Part shown: positions 10,025 through 18,253 of the stretch, piece after piece | How positions within the stretch are numbered: position 1 is the stretch's first letter | Layout: the number at the start of each line of letters is the position of its first letter | Assembly (NCBI GenBank): GCA_031119395.1 | Contig: JAVHYA010000044.1 | Location: 1 to 43,890 of the forward strand | DNA length: 43,890 nt | Reading direction: 5' to 3' | From: Pseudomonadota bacterium | GTDB lineage: Bacteria > Pseudomonadota > Gammaproteobacteria > Burkholderiales > Burkholderiaceae_C | Program-made: the position numbers and the translations under genes | The notes under the pieces: generated by a model | Database searches by the model: none | What the model was told of the DNA's origin: nothing | The model's input: only the letters and a program-made list of their open reading frames with translations

Positions 10025-10345
10025 ATGCCCATCTACGCCTACAAGTGCAGCGCCTGCGGCTTTGCCAAGGACGTGCTGCAGAAGATCTCCGACGCGCCCC
10101 TGACGGTCTGCCCGAACTGCGGCGCCGAATCGTTCAGCAAGCAGGTCACCGCCGCCGGCTTCCAACTCAAGGGCTCGGGCTGGTACGTGACCGACTTCCG
10201 CGACAACGGCGGCAAGAAGGGCGGCGACGGCAAGCCCGCCGACAGCGGCGCCGGCGCCCCTGCGGCAGCGCCCGCGCCGGCCGCGTCGCCGGCACCTGCG
10301 GCACCTGCTCCCGCGCCCGCCCCCTCGGCCGCCAAGGGCGACTGA
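10025..10345 (+). CDS. FmdB-family zinc-ribbon protein
   Basis: The 106-residue product starts MPIYAYKCSACG, the hallmark of the FmdB putative regulatory family, with two CxxC pairs (C9/C12 and CPNC near residue 39) forming a zinc ribbon. The second half, from about residue 65, is a low-complexity Gly/Lys then Ala/Pro tail, probably disordered. ATG 10025 was chosen over an in-frame upstream ATG at 9992 because the family always begins MPIY. The FmdB-DUF502-AspS order is common in betaproteobacteria. The function is unknown; a regulatory role is only presumed from the family name. Confidence 0.9.
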   Translation: MPIYAYKCSACGFAKDVLQKISDAPLTVCPNCGAESFSKQVTAAGFQLKGSGWYVTDFRDNGGKKGGDGKPADSGAGAPAAAPAPAASPAPAAPAPAPAPSAAKGD

Positions 10346-10363
10346 TCCCACCCCAGGCCTCCC

Positions 10364-11002
10364 ATGCTCGCGTTGCGCAAATGGCTGCTGTCCGGCCTCC
10401 TGGTCATCGTGCCCCTGGTGGTCACGCTGGCCGTGCTCAACTGGATCGTGGGCACGCTGGACCAGACGCTGTGGCTGCTGCCCGAGCAGTGGCAGTCCTG
10501 GCTGTCGGACCACAAGATCCGCGGCCTGGGCGTGCTGCTCACGCTGGCGATCCTGCTGGCAGTCGGCGCGGTGGCCAGCAACTTCGTCGGCAAGCGCCTG
10601 CTGAGCTGGGGCGATGCCCTGGTGCGCCGCATTCCCGTGGTGCGTTCCATCTACTCCAGCGTCAAGCAGGTCTCCGACACGCTGTTCTCCGAAAGCGGCA
10701 ACGCCTTCCGCACGGCGGTGCTGATCCAGTGGCCGCATGAGGGCATGTGGACCATCGCCTTCGTCACCGGCGCGCCCGGCGGCGACGTGGTCAACCACCT
10801 GCAGGGCGACTACCTCGGCGTCTACGTGCCGACCACGCCCAACCCCACGGGCGGCTACTTCGTGATGCTCAAGCGCAGCGACTGCATCGAGCTGAAGATG
10901 AGCGTGGACGAGGCGCTGAAGTACATCGTGTCGATGGGCGTCGTCGTGCCCGGCGGCCCCGGCAGCCTGCCCACGCGGCCGGCCCCGCTCGCCAACAAGT
11001 AA
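10364..11002 (+). CDS. DUF502 family membrane protein
   Basis: The 212-residue product has two N-terminal transmembrane segments (LLSGLLVIVPLVVTLAVLNW at about 6-26 and LGVLLTLAILLAVGAVA at about 47-65). A DUF502 domain follows with the motif RRIPVVRSIYSSVKQV and a C-terminal soluble part containing VPTTPNPTGGYF, characteristic of the family. The role is unknown; DUF502 genes are often adjacent to aspS in proteobacteria, as here. It starts 19 nt after fmdB and is probably co-transcribed with fmdB and aspS. Confidence 0.92.
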   Translation: MLALRKWLLSGLLVIVPLVVTLAVLNWIVGTLDQTLWLLPEQWQSWLSDHKIRGLGVLLTLAILLAVGAVASNFVGKRLLSWGDALVRRIPVVRSIYSSVKQVSDTLFSESGNAFRTAVLIQWPHEGMWTIAFVTGAPGGDVVNHLQGDYLGVYVPTTPNPTGGYFVMLKRSDCIELKMSVDEALKYIVSMGVVVPGGPGSLPTRPAPLANK

Positions 11003-11044
11003 ATCCCCAGCTATGCGCCCGAGGTGGGCGCCGGAACCTCAACC

Positions 11045-12847
11045 ATGGCCATGCGTTCTCACTACTGCGGTCTCGTGACCGAAGCCCTGATGGGCGAAAC
11101 CGTCACCCTGTGCGGCTGGGTCAACCGCCGCCGCGACCATGGCGGCGTGATCTTCGTCGACCTGCGCGACCGCGAAGGCTACGTGCAGGTGGTGTGCGAC
11201 CCCGACCGCGCCACCACCTTCGCCACCGCCGAGAGCCTGCGCAACGAGTTCTGCGTGCAGGTCACCGGTGTCGTGCGCGCGCGGCCCGAGGGCACGGTCA
11301 ACGACCAGCTCAAGAGCGGCAAGATCGAGGTGCTCGCGCACGAGCTGAAGGTGCTCAACCCCTCCGTCACGCCGCCCTTCCTGCTCGACGACGACAACCT
11401 CAGCGAGACCACGCGCCTCACGCACCGCGTGCTCGACCTGCGCCGCCCCGTCATGCAGAAGAACCTCATGACGCGCTACAAGGTGACGATGGAGGTGCGC
11501 AAGTTCCTCGACGCCAACGGCTTCATCGACATCGAGACGCCGATGCTGGGCAAGTCCACGCCCGAAGGCGCACGCGACTACCTCGTGCCCAGCCGCGTGC
11601 ACGACGGCAGCTTCTTCGCGCTGCCGCAGTCGCCGCAGCTGTTCAAGCAGCTGCTGATGGTGTCGGGCTTCGACCGCTACTACCAGATCGTCAAGTGCTT
11701 CCGCGACGAGGACCTGCGCGCCGACCGCCAGCCGGAGTTCACGCAGATCGACATCGAGACCTCCTTCCTGTCGGAAGAGGAGATCCGCACGATGTTCGAG
11801 GGCATGATCCGCAAGGTCTTCCGCGCCACTGCCGACATCGACCTGGGCGTGTTCCCGGTCATGACCTATGGCGACGCGATGTTCAAGTACGGCTCCGACA
11901 AGCCGGACCTGCGCGTGAAGCTCGAGTTCACCGAACTGACCGAGCTGATGAAGCGCGTGGAGTTCAAGGTCTTCTCGGGCGCCGCCAACATGGCCGGCGG
12001 CCGCGTCGTGGCGCTGCGCGTGCCGGGCGGCGGCGGCGAGGGCGGCCTGTCGCGCGGCGACATCGACGGCTACACCGAGTTCGTCAAGATCTACGGAGCC
12101 AAGGGCCTGGCCTACATCAAGGTCAACGACTGGTCGCAGGGCCGCGAGGGGCTGCAGAGCCCGATCGTGAAGAACCTGGACGACAACGCGCTGGGCGAGA
12201 TCATCGCGCGCACCGGTGCACGCAACGGCGACATCATCTTCTTCGGCGCCGACAAGGCGAAGGTCGTCAACGACGCCATCGGCGCGCTGCGCATCAAGAT
12301 CGGCCACAGCGCCTTCGGCAGGAAGAACGGCCTGTTCGAGGACCGCTGGGCGCCCCTGTGGGTCATCGACTTCCCGATGTTCGAGTTCGACGAGGAGGGC
12401 CAGCGCTGGAGCGCCGTGCACCACCCGTTCACGAGCCCGAAGGACGGCCACGAGGACCTGATGGACACCGCGCCCGAGAAGTGCCTGGCCAAGGCCTACG
12501 ACATGGTGCTCAACGGCATCGAGATGGGCGGCGGCTCGGTGCGTATCCACCGCGAGGAAGTGCAGAGCAAGGTGTTCCGCGCCCTGAAGATCAACGCCGA
12601 GGATGCGCAGGCCAAGTTCGGCTTCCTGCTCGACGCGCTGCAGTACGGCGCGCCGCCGCATGGTGGCATCGCCATCGGCCTGGACCGCCTGGTCATGCTC
12701 ATGACCGGCGCCGAGTCGATCCGCGACGTGATCGCCTTCCCCAAGACCCAGCGCGCGCAGGACCTGCTCACGCAGGCGCCGAGCCCGGTCGACGAGAAGC
12801 AGCTGCGCGAGCTGCACATCAAGCTGCGCAACGCACCGGCGGCCTGA
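11045..12847 (+). CDS. aspS: Aspartyl-tRNA synthetase
   Basis: A 600-residue class II synthetase charging tRNA-Asp (and possibly tRNA-Asn in organisms that use the amidotransferase route). The order is an N-terminal OB-fold anticodon-binding domain ([20 protein letters not shown] at about residues 21-40), the catalytic core with motif 2 ([16 protein letters not shown]), the bacterial GAD insertion domain, and motif 3 ([14 protein letters not shown], near residue 541). The length is that of the bacterial type. ATG 11045 begins the conserved N-terminus; a second ATG two codons later is possible. It lies 42 nt after the DUF502 gene. Confidence 0.98.
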   Translation: MAMRSHYCGLVTEALMGETVTLCGWVNRRRDHGGVIFVDLRDREGYVQVVCDPDRATTFATAESLRNEFCVQVTGVVRARPEGTVNDQLKSGKIEVLAHELKVLNPSVTPPFLLDDDNLSETTRLTHRVLDLRRPVMQKNLMTRYKVTMEVRKFLDANGFIDIETPMLGKSTPEGARDYLVPSRVHDGSFFALPQSPQLFKQLLMVSGFDRYYQIVKCFRDEDLRADRQPEFTQIDIETSFLSEEEIRTMFEGMIRKVFRATADIDLGVFPVMTYGDAMFKYGSDKPDLRVKLEFTELTELMKRVEFKVFSGAANMAGGRVVALRVPGGGGEGGLSRGDIDGYTEFVKIYGAKGLAYIKVNDWSQGREGLQSPIVKNLDDNALGEIIARTGARNGDIIFFGADKAKVVNDAIGALRIKIGHSAFGRKNGLFEDRWAPLWVIDFPMFEFDEEGQRWSAVHHPFTSPKDGHEDLMDTAPEKCLAKAYDMVLNGIEMGGGSVRIHREEVQSKVFRALKINAEDAQAKFGFLLDALQYGAPPHGGIAIGLDRLVMLMTGAESIRDVIAFPKTQRAQDLLTQAPSPVDEKQLRELHIKLRNAPAA

Positions 12848-12872
12848 GAAGGCGACTCACCGGGCGCGGTTT

Positions 12873-12932
12873 GCTATGAAATCGATAGCTGATCGCGCAA
12901 GCTGGGCGGGCGCTGCAGCTGGATTCTGGGTG
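12873..12932 (+). repeat. Interspersed three-hairpin repeat, copy B
   Basis: GCTAT-N7-ATAGC at 12873-12889 is followed by TGATCGCGC and CGGGCGCTG. The third hairpin is degenerate here (GCTGGATTCTGG). The copy lies between aspS and nudB, in the same direction as both. Confidence 0.75.
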
Positions 12933-12941
12933 TAGATCTCG

Positions 12942-13412
12942 ATGGAGGGCGCACCGCGTTGGAAGATCCCCGAATCGGTGCTGGTGGTCATCCACACCCC
13001 GGCGCTGGAGGTCCTGCTGATCGAGCGCGCCGACACGCCCGGCTTCTGGCAGTCGGTGACGGGCAGCAAGGACAGCGAGGACGAGCCGTTGGTGCTCACG
13101 GCCGCGCGCGAGGTGTTCGAGGAAACCGGATTCGACTGCCGCGCGGGCACGCCGCTGGCCGCCGGGCTGCGTGACTGGGGCCTGACCAACCTGTACGACA
13201 TCTATCCGCGCTACCTCGCGCGCTACGCACCGGGCGTGACGCGCAACACCGAGCACCTCTTCGGTCTGCGGGTGCCCGAGGCGGCGGCCCCCCTCCTGAG
13301 CCCGCGCGAGCACACCGCCTGGCGCTGGCTGCCGTGGCGCGAGGCGGCCGACGCCTGCTTTTCTCCCTCCAATGCCGAAGCCATCCTCTTGCTGCCACAA
13401 TTTGCCGCATGA
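12942..13412 (+). CDS. nudB: NUDIX hydrolase, probable dihydroneopterin triphosphate diphosphatase
   Basis: The 156-residue product has a Nudix box reading GSKDSEDEPLVLTAAREVFE then ETG at about residues 44-67, with the REVFEE core intact. The N-terminal KIPESVLVVIHTP and the WQSVTGS and EHTAWRWLPW segments are typical of NudB, which removes pyrophosphate from dihydroneopterin triphosphate in folate synthesis. The neighbourhood supports this: aspS-nudB is a widespread order and folE, which makes the preceding intermediate, is 0.9 kb downstream. The TGA overlaps the ATG of a 20-codon minicistron at 13409. Confidence 0.88.
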   Translation: MEGAPRWKIPESVLVVIHTPALEVLLIERADTPGFWQSVTGSKDSEDEPLVLTAAREVFEETGFDCRAGTPLAAGLRDWGLTNLYDIYPRYLARYAPGVTRNTEHLFGLRVPEAAAPLLSPREHTAWRWLPWREAADACFSPSNAEAILLLPQFAA

Positions 13413-13471
13413 GCGCCGAGCGCATCCACAGCACACCGCCCGGGCGCGCGATCGACGGAGCCTGCCCATGA
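13409..13471 (+). other. 20-codon minicistron bridging nudB and the next gene
   Basis: ATG at 13409 overlaps the nudB TGA (ATGA), and its own TGA at 13469-13471 overlaps the ATG at 13468 of the following gene (ATGA). The predicted peptide is MSAERIHSTPPGRAIDGACP. This may be a relay for translational coupling rather than a functional peptide; chance cannot be excluded for so short a frame. Confidence 0.35.
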
Positions 13472-14265
13472 GCGCCGCGCGTGAAGAACTGGTCCTGCCC
13501 GCCGGGGCCGATGCGGATTCGGGTTTCGCCTCGCTGGAAACCCTTCGCGTGGCCACCTACAACATCCACAAGGGTGTTCAGGGGGTCGGCCCGGCGCGCC
13601 GCCTGGAGATCCACAACCTGGGCCACGCCATCGAGCAGCTCGATGCCGACATCGTCTGCCTGCAGGAGGTGCGCAAGATGAACCGCCTGGGCGAGCGCCG
13701 CTTCGCACGCTGGCCCGAGCAGCCGCAGGCCGACTTCCTGTGTCCCGAGGGCTACCACGCGGTCTACGAGACCAATGCGTACACCCGCCATGGCGAGCAC
13801 GGCAACGCGCTGCTCACCCGCTGGCCGATCGTGCGCCATCGGCACGAGGACATGTCGGACCACCGCTTCGAGCAGCGCGGCCTGCTGCACGTGGAGCTCA
13901 TGCTCGCGGGCCAGCGGGTGCACGCCATCGTCGTGCACCTGGGCCTCATCAAGGGCAGCCGCGTGCGGCAGATCGCGCAACTGGGCGAGTTCATCCGGCG
14001 CGAGGTGCCGAACGACGAGCCGGTCGTCGTGGCCGGCGACTTCAACGACTGGGGCGCGCGCATGCGCGTGGCGATGAACGCCATGGGCCTGGTCGACATG
14101 CCCGGCACGCGCGCCTTGACCTACCCGTCGCGCCTGCCGCTCACACAGCTGGATTTCGTCTACGCGCGCCACCTGCGCCCCGTGTCGCTGCACGTGCCGC
14201 GCGGGCGCATCTGGGGCCGCATGTCCGACCATCTGCCGCTGGTGGCCGAGTTCGGCCTGGCTTGA
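13468..14265 (+). CDS. Endonuclease/exonuclease/phosphatase (EEP) family protein
   Basis: The 265-residue product carries the EEP metal-dependent phosphodiesterase motifs in order: RVATYNIHKGV (about 24-34), a glutamate in CLQEVRK, HGNALLTR, the catalytic histidine in VVHLGLIKGSRVRQI, AGDFNDW and the terminal SDHLPLVAEF. It resembles YbhP-like proteins, often encoded beside cardiolipin synthase genes, but no such gene is here. It could act on nucleic acid or a phospholipid headgroup. ATG 13468 is preferred; an in-frame ATG at 13372 would add 32 residues unlike the family. Confidence 0.88.
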   Translation: MSAAREELVLPAGADADSGFASLETLRVATYNIHKGVQGVGPARRLEIHNLGHAIEQLDADIVCLQEVRKMNRLGERRFARWPEQPQADFLCPEGYHAVYETNAYTRHGEHGNALLTRWPIVRHRHEDMSDHRFEQRGLLHVELMLAGQRVHAIVVHLGLIKGSRVRQIAQLGEFIRREVPNDEPVVVAGDFNDWGARMRVAMNAMGLVDMPGTRALTYPSRLPLTQLDFVYARHLRPVSLHVPRGRIWGRMSDHLPLVAEFGLA

Positions 14266-14268
14266 TTT

Positions 14269-14323
14269 GCTATCAAAGTCATAGCTGCTTGCGCCCATCC
14301 AGCGGGCGCTCGCGGCCAAAAAC
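14269..14323 (+). repeat. Interspersed three-hairpin repeat, copy C
   Basis: GCTATCAAAGTCATAGC (14269-14285) is followed by a clean second stem GCGCCC-N7-GGGCGC and then GCGGCCAAAAACG. The copy lies between the EEP gene and folE. Confidence 0.78.
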
Positions 14324-14347
14324 GTTCACCAACCGTTCGCTGATACG

Positions 14348-15091
14348 ATGCCTGCCATGTTGAGGAAAGCCGACGCCGCCCCCCCGAACGACGCGCCCGG
14401 GAACTCCGATGAGGGCACGCCCGTGTCCGTCAAGATCCGCGAGCGGATCCTCGCGGCGCGACAGCGCTACAACGCGAACGACAACATCGCCGAGTTCATC
14501 GAACCGGGCGAGCTGGAGGCGCTGCTCGACGAGGTCGAAATCAAGATGCGCGGCGTGCTCGACAGCCTGGTGATCGACCTCGAGAACGACCACAACACCG
14601 GCAACACGGCGCGGCGCGTGGCCAAGATGTACGTCAACGAGGTCTTCCGCGGCCGCTACGTGCCGGCGCCCAGCCTCACCGAGTTCCCCAATGCCGAGCG
14701 CCTGAACGAGCTGATGATCGTCGGCCCGATCACCGTGCGCAGTGCCTGCTCGCACCACCTGTGCCCCATCATGGGCAAGCTGTGGATCGGCGTGATGCCC
14801 AACGAGCACACCAACGTGATCGGCCTGTCGAAGTACGCGCGCCTGGCCGAATGGGTCATGGGCCGTCCGCAGATCCAGGAAGAGGCGATCGTGCAACTGG
14901 CCGACCTGATCCAGGAGAAGACGCGGCCCGATGGGCTGGCCCTGGTGATGGAGGCCGAGCACTTCTGCATGCAGTGGCGCGGCGTCAAGGAGACGGACAG
15001 CAAGATGATCAACTCGGTCATGCGTGGCGTCTTCCTCAAGGACCCGAGCCTGCGCCGCGAATTCCTGTCGCTGCTGCCCCGCAAGTCCTGA
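14348..15091 (+). CDS. folE: GTP cyclohydrolase I
   Basis: The 247-residue enzyme converts GTP to 7,8-dihydroneopterin triphosphate, the first step of folate synthesis and the source of the NudB substrate. Motifs visible are ENDHNTGNTARRVAKM, the zinc-binding SACSHHLCPI (Cys and His ligands), IGLSKYARL and the second zinc cysteine in EHFCMQWRGV. The first 25 residues are a non-conserved extension. ATG at 14348 or 14357 could start it; neither has a good Shine-Dalgarno. Copy C of the repeat and little else occupy the upstream gap. Confidence 0.97.
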   Translation: MPAMLRKADAAPPNDAPGNSDEGTPVSVKIRERILAARQRYNANDNIAEFIEPGELEALLDEVEIKMRGVLDSLVIDLENDHNTGNTARRVAKMYVNEVFRGRYVPAPSLTEFPNAERLNELMIVGPITVRSACSHHLCPIMGKLWIGVMPNEHTNVIGLSKYARLAEWVMGRPQIQEEAIVQLADLIQEKTRPDGLALVMEAEHFCMQWRGVKETDSKMINSVMRGVFLKDPSLRREFLSLLPRKS

Positions 15092-15121
15092 TCGTCCGTC
15101 CGTTTCCCCGAAGGTTCTGCC

Positions 15122-15544
15122 ATGCTCGTCCGCCTGCTCTACGCCAGCCGTGCCACCGACACCAGCCCCGCGACCATCGAGGAGATCCTCGCGCAGGCGC
15201 GCGCCCACAACACGGGCAACGGCATCACCGGCATCCTGTGCTACGGCGCCGGCACGTTCCTGCAGGCCATCGAGGGCGGGCGGATGGCCGTCAACGACCT
15301 GTACGGCCACATCCAGCGCGACGCCCGCCACAAGGACGTGGTGCTGCTGCACTACGAAGAGATCATGGAGCGCCGCTTCGGCGGCTGGACCATGGGCCAG
15401 GTCAACCTCGGCAAGCTCAACGCGTCGACCTTGCTGAAGTACTCGGAGAAGGCCACGCTCGATCCCTACGCCGTGTCGGGCAAGGTGTCGCTCGCGCTGC
15501 TCGAGGAGCTGATGGCGACCGCGGCCATCGTCGGCCGGTCGTGA
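15122..15544 (+). CDS. BLUF-domain blue-light sensor (single domain)
   Basis: The 140-residue product is almost entirely a BLUF (sensor of blue light using FAD) domain: LLYASRA with the photoactive tyrosine Y7, HNTGNGITGILCY with N30, FLQAIEG with the key glutamine Q48, and GGWTMG with W89/M91 in the position tuning the photocycle. No output domain follows, only a short helical tail, so it would signal through a partner. It lies 30 nt after folE and may be co-transcribed. The partner is unknown. Confidence 0.9.
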   Translation: MLVRLLYASRATDTSPATIEEILAQARAHNTGNGITGILCYGAGTFLQAIEGGRMAVNDLYGHIQRDARHKDVVLLHYEEIMERRFGGWTMGQVNLGKLNASTLLKYSEKATLDPYAVSGKVSLALLEELMATAAIVGRS

Positions 15545-15576
15545 AAGCCGCTCGCGGCCGTCGGCGGCGGTAGCGC

Positions 15577-16458
15577 ATGCCGCTGTCCGCCTTCGGCCTC
15601 ATCGTCCTGGCCGGACTCATCCACGCCAGCTGGAACATCGCGGCCAAGAAGGCCGACGGCGACGCGCGCTTCGCCTTCCAGAGCAGCGCCTTCCTGGCCC
15701 TCGTGTGGGCGCCGGTGGGCCTGTGGCTGGGGCCGTCGGAGCTGCCGCGGTGGGGCCTGCGCGAATGGGGCTTCGTGGTGGCCAGCGGCGTGCTGCACGT
15801 CGTGTACTACATCGTGCTGCTGCGGGGCTACCGGCGGTCGGACCTGACGGTCGTCTATCCGCTGGCGCGCGGCAGCGGGCCGCTGCTGTCCTCGCTGGTC
15901 GCCGTCGTGTTTCTGGGCGAGCGGCTGAGCTGGATCGGGCTGGCCGGCATCGTCGGCGTGGTGGGGGGCGTGTTCCTCGTGGCCGGTGGCCCGCGCCTGT
16001 GGCGCCGCACGCACGACGCGCTGCAGCGCGAGCGGGTGCGCAAGGGCATCCGCTACGGCGTGCTGACGGGCACGTTCATCGCCGGCTACACCGTCGTCGA
16101 CAGCTATGCGGTGAAGATGCTCGCGATGTCGCCCATCCTGCTGGACTACATGGGCAATTTCGTGCGCCTGGGCCTGCTGGCTCCCGCGGTGCTGCGCGAC
16201 CGGCCCACGGCAGCGCGGCTGTGGCGGGCGCAATGGAAGTACGCCCTGCTGGTCGCGGCCATCAGCCCGGTGTCCTACGTGCTGGTGCTGTATGCCGTCC
16301 AGCAGGCGCCGATCTCGCACGTGGCGCCGGCGCGCGAGGTGTCGATGCTCTTCGCGGCGCTGATCGGCGGCCACCTGCTGCGCGAGGGCGACCGGCTCCT
16401 GCGCGTGATCGGCGCGCTCTTCATCGCCGCGGGCGTCGCGGCGCTCGCGCTCGGATGA
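15577..16458 (+). CDS. EamA/DMT-family transporter
   Basis: The 293-residue polytopic membrane protein has ten hydrophobic segments arranged as two EamA repeats, the drug/metabolite transporter superfamily layout. The start LIVLAGLIHASWNIAAKKA, the repeat-1 end VYPLARGSGPLLSSL and the repeat-2 segment ISHVAPAREVSMLF are typical of the family. Substrate and direction (usually export) are unknown. It begins 32 nt after the BLUF gene, and its stop overlaps the next start codon (ATGA at 16455-16458). Confidence 0.88.
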   Translation: MPLSAFGLIVLAGLIHASWNIAAKKADGDARFAFQSSAFLALVWAPVGLWLGPSELPRWGLREWGFVVASGVLHVVYYIVLLRGYRRSDLTVVYPLARGSGPLLSSLVAVVFLGERLSWIGLAGIVGVVGGVFLVAGGPRLWRRTHDALQRERVRKGIRYGVLTGTFIAGYTVVDSYAVKMLAMSPILLDYMGNFVRLGLLAPAVLRDRPTAARLWRAQWKYALLVAAISPVSYVLVLYAVQQAPISHVAPAREVSMLFAALIGGHLLREGDRLLRVIGALFIAAGVAALALG

Positions 16459-17294
16459 CGCACGCGCCCCCAGGGCCTCTGCTGGGCTGCGACTTCTCCA
16501 GCGCGCCGAGCCGGCGCAAGCCGATCGTCGTGGCCGTGGGGCGCCTTCGGGACGACGAAGTCCACCTGGACCGCCTCGAGACCTTCGTCACGCTGGACGC
16601 CTGGCAACACTGGCTGGCGGCGCAGCCGGCCTGGGTCGGTGCATTCGACTTTCCCTTCGGCCTGCCGCGCGAGCTGGTGGAAGCGCTGGGTTGGCCGCTC
16701 GAGTGGGAAGCCTGCATGCGCCACTACGCCGCGCTGACGCGCCAGGAGATTCGCCGGACCTTCGCCGGCTTCTGCGCCGGCCGTCCCGTGGGCGGGAAGT
16801 TCGCCCACCGGCGCACCGACGGGCCGGCGGCCGCCAGCCCTTCGATGAAATGGGTCAACCCGCCCGTGGCCTACATGCTGCACGCCGGCGTGCCGCGGCT
16901 GCTCGCTGCGGGCGCGCGCCTGCCGGGGCTGGGTGGTGCGGCGGGTTCCGGCCGCATTGCGCTGGAGGGCTACCCGGGCCTGCTGGCGCGCGAGCTGATC
17001 GGGCGACGCAGCTACAAGAGCGACGACCGTGCGCGCCAGACGGCCGAGCGGCTCGATGCGCGGCGCGAATTGCTGCAGGGGCTGCAGGCGGGGCGCTCGC
17101 GCCTGGGCCTGCGGCTGGCGCTGTCGCGCCCCCATGCACAGGCGCTGGCGGCCGATGCCAGCGGCGACCGGCTCGACGCGGCCTTGTGCCTGGTCGAGGC
17201 CGCCTGGGGCGCTCGGCGGGCCGACAGCCCGGGGCCGGGCTTCGGGCTGCCGCAGGGGCTGGATCCGCTCGAAGGCTGGATCGTCTGCGCCTGA
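16455..17294 (+). CDS. DUF429 family protein (predicted RNase H-like fold)
   Basis: The 279-residue product shows the DUF429 pattern: LLGCDFSSAPS at the N-terminus (first acidic residue), AFDFPFGLPRELV (second), EGYPGLLARELIG and the C-terminal SGDRLDAALCLVEAAW (third). Families with this arrangement are predicted to be RNase H-like nucleases, but activity has not been established for this group. Start ATG 16455 overlaps the transporter stop, so the two are likely co-translated. Confidence 0.82.
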   Translation: MTHAPPGPLLGCDFSSAPSRRKPIVVAVGRLRDDEVHLDRLETFVTLDAWQHWLAAQPAWVGAFDFPFGLPRELVEALGWPLEWEACMRHYAALTRQEIRRTFAGFCAGRPVGGKFAHRRTDGPAAASPSMKWVNPPVAYMLHAGVPRLLAAGARLPGLGGAAGSGRIALEGYPGLLARELIGRRSYKSDDRARQTAERLDARRELLQGLQAGRSRLGLRLALSRPHAQALAADASGDRLDAALCLVEAAWGARRADSPGPGFGLPQGLDPLEGWIVCA

Positions 17295-17311
17295 TCGCGC
17301 TCGCACATTTG

Positions 17312-17368
17312 TCCTACACCGGCATGCGTCGCGCGCGCGCGGACGGCCCTCGCCGGGCTTCCTAGATT
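17312..17368 (+). promoter_or_regulatory. Candidate csbD promoter with TCCTAC box
   Basis: TCCTAC at 17312-17317 is followed, 51 nt start to start, by TAGATT at 17363-17368, a possible -10. No standard -35 hexamer is seen. The same box and spacing occur upstream of the DUF1328 operon (20395) and nearly so upstream of the receiver gene (23098). Confidence 0.45.
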
Positions 17369-17419
17369 GGCTCCAAGCGGCCGGCCGGCCGCCCACACCC
17401 TCCACGAAAGGAATCGATC

Positions 17420-17617
17420 ATGAACAAGGACCAGGTTGCAGGACGCGTCGAAGAAGCCAAGGGCAAGATCAAGGAAGTCGCTGGCAAGGTGACCGGCAAC
17501 GAACGGCTCGAGGCCGATGGCGTGACGGACCAGGCCGCCGGCAAGGTGCAGAGCACCTACGGCGACGCGAAGAGCAAGGTCAAGGACACGGCGCAGAAGG
17601 CCGTCGACAAGCTCTGA
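17420..17617 (+). CDS. CsbD-family stress protein
   Basis: The 65-residue hydrophilic protein begins MNKDQVAGRVEEAKGKIKEV and has the two CsbD half-repeats (VAGRVEEAKGKIKEVAGKVTG and AAGKVQSTYGDAKSKVKD, quoted in part). CsbD proteins are induced by general stress in many bacteria, but their molecular role is unknown. AAAGGAA 6 nt before the ATG is a good ribosome site. It is followed after 29 nt by the BON lipoprotein gene, likely one transcript. Confidence 0.93.
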   Translation: MNKDQVAGRVEEAKGKIKEVAGKVTGNERLEADGVTDQAAGKVQSTYGDAKSKVKDTAQKAVDKL

Positions 17618-17646
17618 ACAGCCGCGACGGACAGGGAGTGCTTCCA

Positions 17647-18168
17647 ATGACCATGATGAACACCCATCCATCGTTCGGACGCCTGGCCCTCGTGGCCGGG
17701 GGTGCCGCGCTGGCCCTGGTGCTCGCCGGCTGCGACCGTGCAGACAACAAGACGGCCGGCCAGCAGCTGGACACCGCCATCGCGAAGACCGAGCAGGCGG
17801 CACGCAACGCCAAGGCGACCACGGAGTCGCTGGCGGCCGACGCGAAGGCCAAGATCGACGAGAAGGCGCCGGCGGCCGAATCGGCCGTGAAGGACGGCGC
17901 CTCCCGCGCCGGCGAGGCCACGCGTGAGGCGGGCGCAGCGATCGCCGGCGCGGTGGACGATGCCACCATCACGGCCAGCGTGTCGGCCGGGCTGGCCAAG
18001 GACAGCGAGCTCAGCGCCCTGCGCATCGACGTCGACACCCAGGCCGGCGTCGTCACGCTGAAGGGGCCGGCCCCGACCGCGGCTGCGAAGGCGCGCGCCG
18101 AGGAGATCGCACGCAACGTCAAGGGCGTGAGCCGCGTGGACAACGCGCTCGAAGTCAGAGCGTCGTGA
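17647..18168 (+). CDS. BON-domain lipoprotein
   Basis: The 173-residue precursor has a hydrophobic signal with lipobox LVLAGC (cleavage before the cysteine), so it should be anchored to a membrane in the periplasm. Residues about 32-100 are an Ala/Lys/Glu-rich helical region resembling LEA-type stress proteins. Residues about 105-170 are a BON domain (DDATITASVSAGLAKDSEL, then GVVTLKG and GVSRVDNALEV), a fold that binds phospholipid or other envelope surfaces. Several in-frame ATGs cluster at the start (17647, 17653, 17656). Confidence 0.9.
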   Translation: MTMMNTHPSFGRLALVAGGAALALVLAGCDRADNKTAGQQLDTAIAKTEQAARNAKATTESLAADAKAKIDEKAPAAESAVKDGASRAGEATREAGAAIAGAVDDATITASVSAGLAKDSELSALRIDVDTQAGVVTLKGPAPTAAAKARAEEIARNVKGVSRVDNALEVRAS

Positions 18169-18206
18169 GCGGCACGCGGCAGTCATCGCTCGGCGATGAT
18201 GCGCAG

Positions 18207-18235
18207 AAAAAAAGCCCGGCCATGCCGGGCATTTT
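18207..18235. terminator. Bidirectional terminator
   Basis: A perfect 7-bp stem GCCCGGC-CAT-GCCGGGC (18214-18230) is flanked by seven A on the left and TTTT on the right. It serves the minus-strand ferritin operon (U7 after the hairpin) and, less strongly, the plus-strand csbD-BON unit. It sits between these convergent transcripts. Confidence 0.9.
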
Positions 18236-18253
18236 GCTGGGGCGTCGGAGGCC

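Noticed and set aside
13372-13467. Upstream ATG at 13372 as start of the EEP gene
   Set aside because: It would overlap the nudB coding end and add 32 Arg/His/Pro-rich residues with no similarity to the family, whereas 13468 starts cleanly before the first motif.
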